This document shows positions 26,790 through 35,600 of a stretch of DNA of 64,000 nt, piece by piece (the first letter of the stretch is position 1; every line of letters begins with the position of its first letter). The notes beneath the pieces are model-generated. The model was not told where the DNA came from and made no database searches. It saw only the letters and a list, made by a program, of their open reading frames with translations. Where the stretch lies: assembly GCF_021044625.1 (NCBI RefSeq), contig NZ_CP087999.1, forward strand, positions 761,001 through 825,000. Direction: 5' to 3'. This stretch comes from Geomonas sp. RF6. GTDB lineage: Bacteria; Desulfobacterota; Desulfuromonadia; Geobacterales; Geobacteraceae. The position numbers and the translations under genes are program-made.

Positions 26790-27383
26790 TCACTTAATGA
26801 AGTAGCGGATCCCCACCGTTCCTGAGAACCCCGAGCCGTCGAAGTTCCCTACATGGTCGCCGAAGCGGTCCTTGATGTCGGCCTCCCCGGTCAGCACCCC
26901 TCTCAACTCAGCATTGAGCGCAAGGTTGGGGTGCAGGAAATAGTCGACGCCGCCGGAGAGGTGCATGCCGACGGTGGTGTCGACGTCCTGTCGGGAGCCG
27001 TCGTACGGGTCGTAATCGGCAACGAGGATGTCGACTCCGGCGCCGAGGTACGGCACCAGCGGGTTGCGTGGCATGGCGAGGCGGTACTGACCGCCGAGGG
27101 ATAGATCGGTAACGCCGAAGTCGCCGGTCTCGGAGCCGAACGAGGCGTGGGTTCCTTCAAGCACCAGTGCGAGGCGGTCGTCAATGCCGTAGATCGCCCC
27201 GCCCCCGCCGATGAAGCCGCTGTCGGTCCTGTTGGGGAAAAAATCTGACTCGTTCTCCGCCGGCACGATAAAGCCGAGCTTGCCGGTGAGTCCGAACCTG
27301 CCCTTTATGCTCTCCGCGCCGGCGGTCCCGGCCGCGAGTGAAATGACTGCTGCGAGGCATGCGACGATTATCCTCTTCTTCAT
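26790..27383 (-). CDS. outer-membrane beta-barrel protein
   Basis: This encodes 197 residues with a clear signal peptide (KKRIIVACLAAVISLAAGTAGA). Alternating hydrophobic strands fit an eight-stranded barrel: LTGKLGFIVPAE, GFIGGGGAIYGIDDRLALVLEGTHASF, DLSLGGQYRLAM, VPYLGAGVDILVADY and a final SGFSGTVGIRYFIK ending in an aromatic plus K. ATG 27383 follows AAAAAGGAGGATTCCGC. A cGAMP-type riboswitch with its own terminator lies about 95 bases upstream, so expression should follow cyclic dinucleotide levels. Resembles OmpW/OmpA-barrel type proteins. Cargo or role unknown. Confidence 0.85.
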   Translation of the reverse strand: MKKRIIVACLAAVISLAAGTAGAESIKGRFGLTGKLGFIVPAENESDFFPNRTDSGFIGGGGAIYGIDDRLALVLEGTHASFGSETGDFGVTDLSLGGQYRLAMPRNPLVPYLGAGVDILVADYDPYDGSRQDVDTTVGMHLSGGVDYFLHPNLALNAELRGVLTGEADIKDRFGDHVGNFDGSGFSGTVGIRYFIK

Positions 27384-27479
27384 GCGGAATCCTCCTTTTT
27401 CTTTCATTGCAGGTGAACATCGTGCGATTGGGCTGGACGGTTATGTTGCTGTCTGCATCGGAATCCCCCCTTCGGGCAC

Positions 27480-27527
27480 AAAAAAAGCCGGGCCCCAAAT
27501 ATCATGCGATATTTCGGCGACCCGGCT
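27480..27527 (-). terminator. expression-platform terminator of the cGAMP riboswitch
   Basis: Stem GCCGGG (minus 27526-27521) pairs with CCCGGC (27492-27487), with an inner AAATATC/GATATTT hairpin, followed by seven T residues (27486-27480). The AGCCGGG strand is shared with the aptamer's 3' side, as needed for an on/off switch. Confidence 0.85.
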
Positions 27528-27592
27528 GTCTCGGTGAGACCCTGTAGGCTTTCCGTCCCATCCTCACGGATGGTTTAGTATTGTCGTCTATC
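27480..27592 (-). promoter_or_regulatory. GEMM-I riboswitch, 3',3'-cGAMP-type
   Basis: On the minus strand the RNA contains CUAAACC, then P2 (CCAUCC, GUGA tetraloop, GGAUGG; 27558-27573), GACGGAAAGCC, P3 (GUCUC, ACC, GAGAC; 27528-27540) and AGCCGGG. This is the GEMM-I fold with its GNRA loop and receptor. The base at 27579 is A on the minus strand, at the place where c-di-GMP aptamers have G20. A there marks the cGAMP-specific GEMM-Ib group known from Geobacter. The 3' side overlaps an intrinsic terminator, so ligand binding probably controls read-through into the outer-membrane protein gene. Confidence 0.87.
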
Positions 27593-27951
27593 GTGCTGCT
27601 ATGGTGCTGCTTACTAGGAGCCTTAAATAGCCCAGCATGGCCGGCAAGTCAAGGAAGAAAAAGTCGCTCCTCCGGTTCGGGACAGCACAAATGTTCGACC
27701 AGAGGGCCGGCAAGTGATGGGGGATCTTCTGCGATCGGGGCCAGGATTGCGTACCACTAAGGTAGTAGTTACGTGCTCCTTGTGGGAGTACGCAAAGCAG
27801 GCCGGAGTAGTATTTACACCGCAAGGTGATTCTTATACTGTCTACTACACTGAACCGAGTCCTTTGCGGGTCAGCCATAAGAGTCAGTAGCGACAGCTAC
27901 TTCACAAATGTGCCAGGGTGAGTTCTGGAACAAATCAGGGAGGGAGAACAA
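27593..27951. other. structured intergenic stretch upstream of two divergent genes
   Basis: About 360 bp. It carries a direct repeat GGCCGGCAAGT (near 27639 and 27707) and several short inverted repeats (for example, GTAGCGACAGCTAC near 27890). It must contain the promoter for the riboswitch transcript and for the plus-strand gene at 27952. I see no tRNA or known RNA family. A minus-strand open frame of 96 codons ends inside the riboswitch and is not credible. Confidence 0.4.
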
Positions 27952-28644
27952 ATGAGAAAGCGTATTTTTGCAGCAATGGCGTTGATAGCAGGTTGTGCGG
28001 TTGCTTCAACTGCTTCGGCAGACGTAACGGGGGACTTCAAAGTAACCGGGTACAGCTACGCCAACGACGTCGCCTCCGTTAGCGGTACTGTCAACCACGG
28101 TGCGATCCAGAGCAAGAAGACCGTCAACGTCGATGTAACCTACGAGTATTCCTTCGTGGCGGAAAAAACTGAGACCATTCCGGGCGAAACCACCACTGTT
28201 ACGATTTTTACGCCGGGAAAATGCACAACGACAACTTATGCCACCGCAGACAACACTACGAAAAACGCGTGCTGGGACAATAATGGCAAGCCCAAGGCAA
28301 TAAAAGGTGAGATCTGGACTGGCTCCTATGAGACTTCTACTACCACGACTGAGCCCAGGACCGTTACCTACAAGTTCAACGGGTCGCAGGGAATGACGGC
28401 CATTACCGAACCTACCATCGAAAAAGGTCGCCTCAATCCGAAGGGCAAGATCACCGGGTACAACTGGACCGGAACCGAGTCCATCGTCCCGAATGCCGAC
28501 CTTGTTGATCCCGCCCTCATTCCGGCAGGTTATACTGTTGTGTCTGTCACGGTCAACGAGATAACCTACAAGGCTTACCTGACCGACAGCACTGGCGCAG
28601 AGATTGCCGACACTGTCATGACCGGCACCATCCCGGTACAGTAA
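27952..28644 (+). CDS. secreted hypothetical protein rich in Thr and Val
   Basis: This encodes 230 residues with a signal peptide (RKRIFAAMALIAGCAVASTASA). The mature part is beta-rich, with many Thr and Val residues and two cysteines (KCTTTTYATADN, NACWDNNG). It resembles an all-beta extracellular or periplasmic domain, but I recognise no family. The ribosome site is GGGAGGGAGAAC. A strong terminator follows. It is divergent from the riboswitch transcript. Function unknown. Confidence 0.75.
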   Translation: MRKRIFAAMALIAGCAVASTASADVTGDFKVTGYSYANDVASVSGTVNHGAIQSKKTVNVDVTYEYSFVAEKTETIPGETTTVTIFTPGKCTTTTYATADNTTKNACWDNNGKPKAIKGEIWTGSYETSTTTTEPRTVTYKFNGSQGMTAITEPTIEKGRLNPKGKITGYNWTGTESIVPNADLVDPALIPAGYTVVSVTVNEITYKAYLTDSTGAEIADTVMTGTIPVQ

Positions 28645-28658
28645 ACCGCGACTCAACC

Positions 28659-28692
28659 AAAAAGTCCCCGCCATCCGGCGGGGACTTTTTTG
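28659..28692 (+). terminator. intrinsic terminator after the secreted protein gene
   Basis: A stem of about 13 bp (AAAAGTCCCCGCC with GGCGGGGACTTTT) and an ATCC loop end in six T residues. Confidence 0.9.
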
Positions 28693-28877
28693 CTTAACCA
28701 GCAGACCTCCCGCCATCACTCTTCACAATACCAAAACCCGCCGCGGGACATAATGTTTCCCCCTCAAACTGATCACCTCAATGGTACTGATCCTCGTTTT
28801 GAGAGGCATCCGACAGGCTGTCGCAGGCGCATTCTTTCGCTCCCTCAGCAAACGCGAGGGAGATGCGGAGGGTAGAG

Positions 28878-29285
28878 ATGAACGTGCCACACCAACATCC
28901 GCGGGGCAGGGAAGAGAGAAGAAAGTTTCCGAGGTTCTGTGCATCCGAGGGCGCGACAGCCGCCTTCACGGCCCCTCACGACGACAGCCACTACACATTC
29001 CTGGGACGAATAGTGGACATTAGTCAGGGTGGTCTGGCATTTGAATACGAGGGGAGAGCGAACGACTTGAAGCTGGGGATTCTGGACATCCTGGGGCTAG
29101 CGAGCCCCTACCTGCTCTTGCATGATGTGCCTTTCAATCTGGTCTACCACCGGAAAGTCGACAGCGGAGACAGCGCCCCTGCAATGACGCGCCGGTGCGC
29201 TCTGACATTCGGGCAGTTCTCTCACGAGCAAGCACAGACCTTCAGAGAGGTTATGGCAGAATATGCCATGCTCCCTGCCAACTGA
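28878..29285 (+). CDS. PilZ-domain c-di-GMP-binding protein
   Basis: This encodes 135 residues. Both c-di-GMP contact motifs are present: RxxxR at R15-R19 (RKFPR) and DxSxxG at D47-G52 (DISQGG). The PilZ barrel continues through GGLAFEYEGR and PFNLVYHRKV to RRCALTFGQFSHEQ. ATG 28878 follows GCGGAGGGTAGAG. A start 15 bases upstream is possible. It is a single-domain receptor acting through an unknown partner. It converges with the LuxR-type regulator at 29318. Confidence 0.88.
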   Translation: MNVPHQHPRGREERRKFPRFCASEGATAAFTAPHDDSHYTFLGRIVDISQGGLAFEYEGRANDLKLGILDILGLASPYLLLHDVPFNLVYHRKVDSGDSAPAMTRRCALTFGQFSHEQAQTFREVMAEYAMLPAN

Positions 29286-29317
29286 GGGATGAATGGGAAA
29301 CTCCGCATGGTTTGAGC

Positions 29318-29956
29318 TCACAGCAACTGTTTTTCGTGAGCGTACCGCACCAGGGCGGAGCGGCTGGTAAGGCCCAGCTTGCCGAAGATGTTGTACAGAT
29401 GTTTTTTCACCGTCGCCTCGGAAATGAAGAGTTTTGCGGCAATCTCGCAGTTTCGCATCGCCTGCGCCACCATGAGAACGATATCGATCTCACGGCTCGT
29501 CAACACCTGCTGCACCTCCTTAGCCCCTTTTTCACGCTGCAGCATCTTTTCCACCGCGTTATGGAAAGAGTGCCGCTCCACCCACTCCCCTCCCGCATGC
29601 ACCGTGCGCAGGCACTGGATAAGGAAACGGGATGCCATCTCCTTGAGAATGATCCCCTTCGTCCCCAGCTTCATGACCTCAACAACGGTGTCGGCACACA
29701 TCTCCGCAGTGAAAACCACCACCCTGGTCTGCGCCCCCAGACTGGGCAACTCCCGCAAAACTGCCAGCCCGTCCTTTACGGCCATGCGAATATCGAGGAT
29801 CAGAATGTCTGGCCCGTGCTTTTGCACGGCATCGAGAGCCTCTTCGCCATTTCTGCACAACGCGACCACCTCGAACCCCTCCTCCCCATTCAAGAGGGTC
29901 TGCACCCCGCTCAGGACAATAGGGTGGTCGTCGGCTACCACTACTCTAATGGACAT
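29318..29956 (-). CDS. NarL/LuxR-family response regulator
   Basis: This encodes 212 residues. The receiver domain has DD at 9-10, phospho-acceptor D55 (ILILDIRM) and T/K positions in VVVFTAE and KGIILKEM. The C-terminal LuxR-type HTH is LTSREIDIVLMVAQAMRNCEIAAKLFISEATVKKHLYNIFGKLGL. The gene overlaps the end of the histidine kinase by 11 bases, so the two are translated together and form a two-component pair. Targets unknown. Confidence 0.94.
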   Translation of the reverse strand: MSIRVVVADDHPIVLSGVQTLLNGEEGFEVVALCRNGEEALDAVQKHGPDILILDIRMAVKDGLAVLRELPSLGAQTRVVVFTAEMCADTVVEVMKLGTKGIILKEMASRFLIQCLRTVHAGGEWVERHSFHNAVEKMLQREKGAKEVQQVLTSREIDIVLMVAQAMRNCEIAAKLFISEATVKKHLYNIFGKLGLTSRSALVRYAHEKQLL

Positions 29957-31682
29957 GCTGTGAACCTCCTCGCTGGTTCAACGGAATGGTGATATCGAGG
30001 CAAGCCCCACGGATGGTTGAGTCAAGGGACAAAGTACCATTAACGCCGGAGACCCTTTCCCTGATGGATGAAGGCCCGAGCTGGAGTCTGCACAGGTCAG
30101 CGTGATCGTAACGCCCCTGGTAGGGAAACCCTGCTCCGTCATCCGATATGGAAATCTGCACCAGACCGTCCTTTACCTCGATACCGACCGTTACCTTGCT
30201 AGCATCGGCGTGCTTGGCGCAGTTGATCAGCGATTCGCGCACGATGAAATAAAGCTGCTGCCCGAGAACCGGGGAAACCGTGCCGCCGAGACTGTCAGGC
30301 AAGTTCAGTTCGACCTGCAGCCGCCAGAATTCGCGAATGTACAGTGCCATGTCGCGCAACTGGTCGGCAAGGTCGTCATCAAGTGTGCGAGAAGTAATCA
30401 TTCCCGGCCTGAACTCCTGGATAAGGCAGCGCATGTCCCGCTGCTCGAAGGTGAGCAGCTTCAGGATATCGCGGAGTTCCTGGTGACCCGGCGAGGCTTC
30501 GGGAAGATGATGGTCGAGTGCCTGCACCTTCAGGGTGATCCCCGCAAGGGATTGAAGCAGGCCATCGTGCAGGTCGCGGGCCAGGCGGATGCGCTCCTCG
30601 ATAATCGCGCTGTTGTGGAGTTCCTCGACCAGGTAATGCCGATTGAGAAGTATCCCTATTCTGTGCGACACGATTCTCCCCATCAGCAAGTCGTCGGAGG
30701 TCATCCTCTTCTTGTCGAACAGGAAGAGTCGCCCTTGCACATGCTTGCCCTGGAGGCAGAGGGAGATGGCGGAGCGTATGGCGTACCGTGAGATCAGCTC
30801 AGGATCAATGACGGGTGCATCGTAGCAGTAAGCCGGGCCTTCAGGTGAGTCCCACAGTGCGCCCGATCCGTGAAGGTCTGCGTTGTGGCAAAGAAAGTTG
30901 CTCCCCGACAGGCTCTGTGTGACCATCTCCCCGAAAAGATCGGGAGCTTCACGGGTCACCTCATACGAGGCCCCGGTGAAATATGCCACGTTTCGCCATG
31001 GGTCCTCGGAATTCTCCCAAATGGCGAGCCCTCGGGAAGCCCCTGTCAGAGTGCAGGCATGCTCGAGGAGAGCCTGCATGAGAGCCCCGACGTCAAGATC
31101 GTCATCTACTTTGGGGAGCTTGGACAGATTGGCAATCTCGCCGATCAGGGTTTCCTGATAGGTCCCAAGGTAGCCAAGCAGCATCGCTATAACGGTGAGA
31201 TAGGCTCCGCGGATGATGAACCTGTTGTACTCGAAGCCGGGGTCGTGGAGGATGTGGCTGCCGTACACTCCGAGGCACAGGAAGGACACGAGGAATAGCC
31301 CCGTGGTATAGATAGCTCCCCTCCAGTGCCAGCGCAGGGTGGCACACAACATGGAGAAGGTTACATAGACGAAGAAGGGGCTGGTGGCGCCTTCAGTAAA
31401 GAACATGAAGACAAGGAAAGCCACCACATCAAAAGCATGGGTAGCAACCGGCAGCCACTTTATCGGTCGCGATGCAGGCCACACAACAAGAGCAACGATA
31501 AGTGAGTAGACGACATATGCCACCATCAGGCCATAAGCGACGTTGGCATAGCGGCTTGGTTCGGAAGGATCTATCCATATGGCTAGCAGCGAAAAGAAAG
31601 CAAAAACGGTTCGCGAGCCCGCAATCAAAAGCTCAAGGCGGCTCTGCGGGAAGTACCTGCGGTCTATCTTCGGAAAAACCAT
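29946..31682 (-). CDS. membrane sensor histidine kinase (NarX-type HisKA_3)
   Basis: This encodes 578 residues. Five or six hydrophobic segments in residues 1-180 form a membrane sensor region (for example, TVFAFFSLLAIWIDP, AYGLMVAYVVYSLIVALVVWP, MLLGYLGTY). A GAF-like domain spans about 200-350. The HisKA_3 dimerisation domain has the phospho-histidine in LARDLHDGLLQSLAGI (about 373), and the HATPase has ESLINCAKHADASKVTVGIEV and SDDGAGFP. Its partner is the overlapping LuxR-type regulator. The input signal is unknown. The start follows no strong site, so the N-terminus is slightly uncertain. Confidence 0.92.
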   Translation of the reverse strand: MVFPKIDRRYFPQSRLELLIAGSRTVFAFFSLLAIWIDPSEPSRYANVAYGLMVAYVVYSLIVALVVWPASRPIKWLPVATHAFDVVAFLVFMFFTEGATSPFFVYVTFSMLCATLRWHWRGAIYTTGLFLVSFLCLGVYGSHILHDPGFEYNRFIIRGAYLTVIAMLLGYLGTYQETLIGEIANLSKLPKVDDDLDVGALMQALLEHACTLTGASRGLAIWENSEDPWRNVAYFTGASYEVTREAPDLFGEMVTQSLSGSNFLCHNADLHGSGALWDSPEGPAYCYDAPVIDPELISRYAIRSAISLCLQGKHVQGRLFLFDKKRMTSDDLLMGRIVSHRIGILLNRHYLVEELHNSAIIEERIRLARDLHDGLLQSLAGITLKVQALDHHLPEASPGHQELRDILKLLTFEQRDMRCLIQEFRPGMITSRTLDDDLADQLRDMALYIREFWRLQVELNLPDSLGGTVSPVLGQQLYFIVRESLINCAKHADASKVTVGIEVKDGLVQISISDDGAGFPYQGRYDHADLCRLQLGPSSIRERVSGVNGTLSLDSTIRGACLDITIPLNQRGGSQHVH

Positions 31683-32000
31683 GATGTTCCTACTTCAACA
31701 TTGACACTATCTAAGGCTTTAACACGTCTAGCTAGTGCGAGCCAACCAATAAGAACCTTCCACTCTCATAGATAGCTCCGCTACTTTAACAGATGAAGCA
31801 GCTTCTTGCAGGCCAATATTGACAATTACAACCAATGAGTGATGTCAAATTACTATAAAGGATACAGCACGTCAACGATTAAGGATGATCATGGTCTGAT
31901 CCACTTGTCCTGCCATCGTCGCCCTTGCTGCGAGAAGAATATTCTTTATGAAACGACCGCTCTTGACACCTTATCGGCTTCTACCTCCCTTCGCATTAGA
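31683..32000. other. AT-richer gap upstream of the histidine kinase
   Basis: About 320 bp with lower GC than the surroundings. It probably holds the kinase promoter. No gene or repeat seen until the minisatellite begins near 32001. Confidence 0.4.
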
Positions 32001-32470
32001 GCTCGTGGTCACGAAGCTCGCGGTCGCGTACACGAAGCTCGCGGTCACGTACACGAAGCTCGCGGTCACGTACACGAAGCTCGCGGTCACGTGCACGAAG
32101 CTCGCGGTCGTGTGCACCAAGCTCGTGGTCGCGTGCACGAAGCTCGCGGTCGCGTGCACGAAGCTCGCGGTCGCGTACACGTAGCTCGTGGTCGCGTGCA
32201 CGTAGCTCGTGGTCGCGTACACGAAGCTCGCGGTCGCGTACACGAAGCTCGTGGTCGCGTACACGAAGCTCGCGGTCGCGTACACGTAGCTCGCGGTCGC
32301 GTACACGAAGCTCGTGGTCGCGTACACGAAGCTCGCGGTCGCGTACACGAAGCTCGCGGTCGCGTACACGAAGCTCGCGGTCGCGTACACGTAGCTCGCG
32401 GTCGCGTACACGAAGCTCGCGGTCGCTTACACGTAGCTCGTTGTCGCGTGCACGAAGCTCGTGGTCGCGG
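32001..32470. repeat. 21-bp minisatellite, about 22 copies
   Basis: The unit CACGAAGCTCGCGGTCGCGTA repeats with scattered changes (GAAG/GTAG, CGCGG/CGTGG, TCGCG/TCACG, TACAC/TGCAC). Because 21 is a multiple of three, several frames stay open. The minus strand gives a 7-residue period RDRELRV over about 198 codons (31996-32592), in which the common CTT/CTA change is silent. This is weak support for a highly charged coiled-coil protein there. No good ribosome site was seen, so I do not call a gene. Confidence 0.9.
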
Positions 32471-32641
32471 GTGCGAGGCTCGCGCTCCAAGTATCGACGC
32501 TCCCGGTCGAGGTCCGAAGGGTCCGAAGGGTTGATCACTGACATCTTCATGTGGAGGGCGTCATGACGGGCGCAGTGAAAAAGGAGCCCCACCGCTTACT
32601 CCAGGTGGGGCTGACGGTTCTTGTCGACTATTACCTGACTC

Positions 32642-35600
32642 CTATTGCGTCATCTGCACGTGGTCAAAGGTCGAGGTGCACAAGGTTGTGTTGTCGTGAC
32701 TCGCAACGACCAGCCCGACGTACACGGTGCTGGGCATGCTGATGGTGCTCGTTCCCACCTGCACCCAGTTGACCCCGTTGGAGGATATGTACCCGGTGAA
32801 GGTGCTCCCATTGCGTACCAGCCGCACCCAGTAGGGCGCGGCGATGTCGAAGATTTTGGATGAAGTAGTTGTGCCGCCTGTCGTGGTGCGCCGCAGGAAC
32901 TCCGCCCTTTGGAGCGGTGTGAGGTTCATCAATGCATGCTTTGAGCCTGCTGACAGGGACTCGCGCATCATCACTCCTCCCTTGGCATACTCGTGAGTAG
33001 GCTGCAGCGACATCACCCGGGCGATGATCTCACCGTTTCCAGTCATTGCGCGATAAACGAAACGGAAGGCATCGGCGCTTCCCCATATGTCGCTCCCGGA
33101 TCCACGCAACGTGAATATGTTGTTGAAGAACTCGGCGTTGCCGGGAACGCCGACGCTACCGACATCCGCCGTGAGCCAAGGAACTGGCAGCGCAGTGACC
33201 ACGACCGCCACCGGTGTGGATGTAGCGGTGCGCCCCATGCTGTCCGTAACCCTTGCCGTCAGAGAGTAGCGTCCCGCGGGCACGCCACTCCAGGTGATGC
33301 TGAAAGGAGGAGCGGTTGCGGTCCCGATAGATGCACCGCCTGCGTAAAATTCCACCTTGGATATTGAAGCGTCGCTCCCCGCTCTTGCCATCGCTGCCAC
33401 GGTTATGCTCGCGGGCGCACTGTATGTCGTACCGTCGGTGGGGGCTGTTATCTCGACTGTCGGGGATGCTGTCGTTCCTCCGATCAGGACGCCATCCATG
33501 GTGGCGGTGGCAAGGAGGGAGGTGTTGTGGCTGCAGACGATGAGACCGACATAGATTGAACTTGTCATGCTGATGGTACTTGAGCCCGCCAGTCGCCATG
33601 TTGCGCCGTCATTGGAGACATAGCCGCTGAAGGTGCTTCCTTTGCGCACCAACTTCACCCAGTACGGCACCGAAGCAGTCGCACCGCTTGCCGTGGCACC
33701 GCCCCCCGTGACTGTCCGTTGCAGAAATTCAGCGCCACCGGTCGGCTTGAGGTCCATCGTGACGTGCCTGGAGTTAGGCGAGAGGGACTCGCGCATCATC
33801 ACCCCGCCCTTTGCATACAGATGCGTGTTCTGGAGCGATCGAATCCGCGCCACGATCTCGCCGTCCCCAGTCATGGTCTGGTAGACGTAGTGGAAGGCGT
33901 CGGCGCTCCCCCAGATGTCGGCACCCGCCCCCCTTACGGTGAAGACGCCGCTTTGCCAGGAAGCACTTCCGGCAACCCCGACAGCGCCGACGTCTCCGTT
34001 TCTCCACCCGGTCGGGAGCCCATTATCGGTGACCGTAATCGCAACAGGCCCGGAGGTTGCCTGCCCTCCGAGGGTGTCGGTGACTACGGCAGTGAGAAGG
34101 TACTGCCCGGCCGGGACATTTCGCCATGACACGCTATAGGGGCTCGTGGTGATGGTGCCGATAGGTGTGCCGCCGGCATAGAACTCCACCTGTTTCACCG
34201 ACGCACCGATTCCCGCAGTTGCACTGGCCGTTATATTGACTGTGGCAGGCGCGACGAAGGTGGCGTCTACTGCAGGGGAGGTGATAGCCACGGTGGGGAG
34301 GCTTACCTGGCCGGCAAGGGCGACATTGTCGAAAGTGGCGGTGTTGAGAAGAGCGTTGTTGTGGCTTGATACGATCAGCCCGATATAGACGGAGTTTGCC
34401 ATGCTGATCGTGGTGGTACCGATGAGGGTCCAGCTCCTGCCGTCGGCAGAGGCATAAGCGCTGAAGGTGCTCCCCTTGCGGACGAGTTTCACCCAGTACG
34501 GCGCTACCCCGGTCGCACCAGTGACGGCCGTCGTCCCTCCAGTAGAGGCCCGGCGCGAGAACTCGACGCCATGTAACGGCGTCACATCCACCATCGCGTG
34601 TGCGGAGTTCGCCGTCAGGCTCTCGCGAATCATCACTCCGCCTTTGGCGTACGAGTAGGTGTTCTGCAGGGAAACAACGCGCGCCACGATCTGCCCGTCC
34701 CCCGTCAGCGGCTGATATACGTAACGGAAGGCGTCCGCGGTCCCGTAGATGTCGGCCCCTGAGCCGGCGATGGTAAAGGTCCCTGCCATATAGCCTGCCC
34801 GCCCGGTCAACCCCACATTTCCAATGTCACGTGTGAGCCAGCCGAACGGTATCTGGCTGTCAAAGCCCTCCAGCACCTGCACCCGGTTGTTTCCGGTATC
34901 GGCCACGAACACTTTGTTACCGGCCTTGTCAATGACGATCCCTGTCGGATTTATAAAGAGGCCGTTCCCTATGCCGTAGCCTCCCCAGACCGCGCGGATC
35001 GTTCCACCAGGGTCGAAGACAAAGAGCTTGTCAACGGGATCACCGGTACTCACGAGGACGTTGCCGTTCGGATCCACCGCGACACCGGCTGCACCGGACA
35101 AGGTCCCTTCCCCGATCGCCCTCAGGAAGTTCCCCTGGCTGTCGTACACCTCCACCCAGCCGGGATAGGCGGCGTACACGTTACCCTTCGTGTCGAGCGC
35201 CACGTCCAGAGGTTTGGCGGTGGGGTCAACCTGCGAGGCCCACTGCCTGAGGAGCGTTCCGGCACCGTCGTAGACTTGTACCCTGGAGAGCCCGGTCTCG
35301 GCGATATAGACGAGTCCGCTTCCATCTATCGCGAGGCCTCCGGGCTGGTAGAGGAGAGTGGAGCCGGAGTCTCCCCACTTTCTCAGGAAGGTGCCGGCAC
35401 TGTTGAAGATCTGGATGTTGTTGTTCTGAGCGTCCGCAACATAGATGTTACCGGCAGGATCAAGGGCAATTCCGGTCGGATTTCTAAACTGAGCAATCCC
35501 CTCGCCATAGCCGCCCCATTGCCTGACGAAAGTCCCGCTGTCAGTGAAGACCTCTACCCGGAAGTTGTCAGCGTCCGTCACATAGACGTTGCCACTGCTG

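Noticed and set aside
27600-27720. tRNA-like or known small RNA upstream of 27952
   Set aside because: A GGTTCG motif is present but no cloverleaf can be drawn, and no family was recognised.
27588-27878. 96-codon minus-strand open frame upstream of the outer-membrane protein
   Set aside because: It ends inside the riboswitch aptamer, has no family similarity, and the region is better explained as promoter and leader RNA.
31999-32470. CRISPR array at the 21-bp repeats
   Set aside because: The units abut directly with no spacers, and no cas genes are present.
31839-32534. Plus-strand ORF of 231 codons over the 21-bp array
   Set aside because: The frequent GAA/GTA change is non-silent in this frame, and there is no ribosome site. 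The open frame follows from the repeat period.
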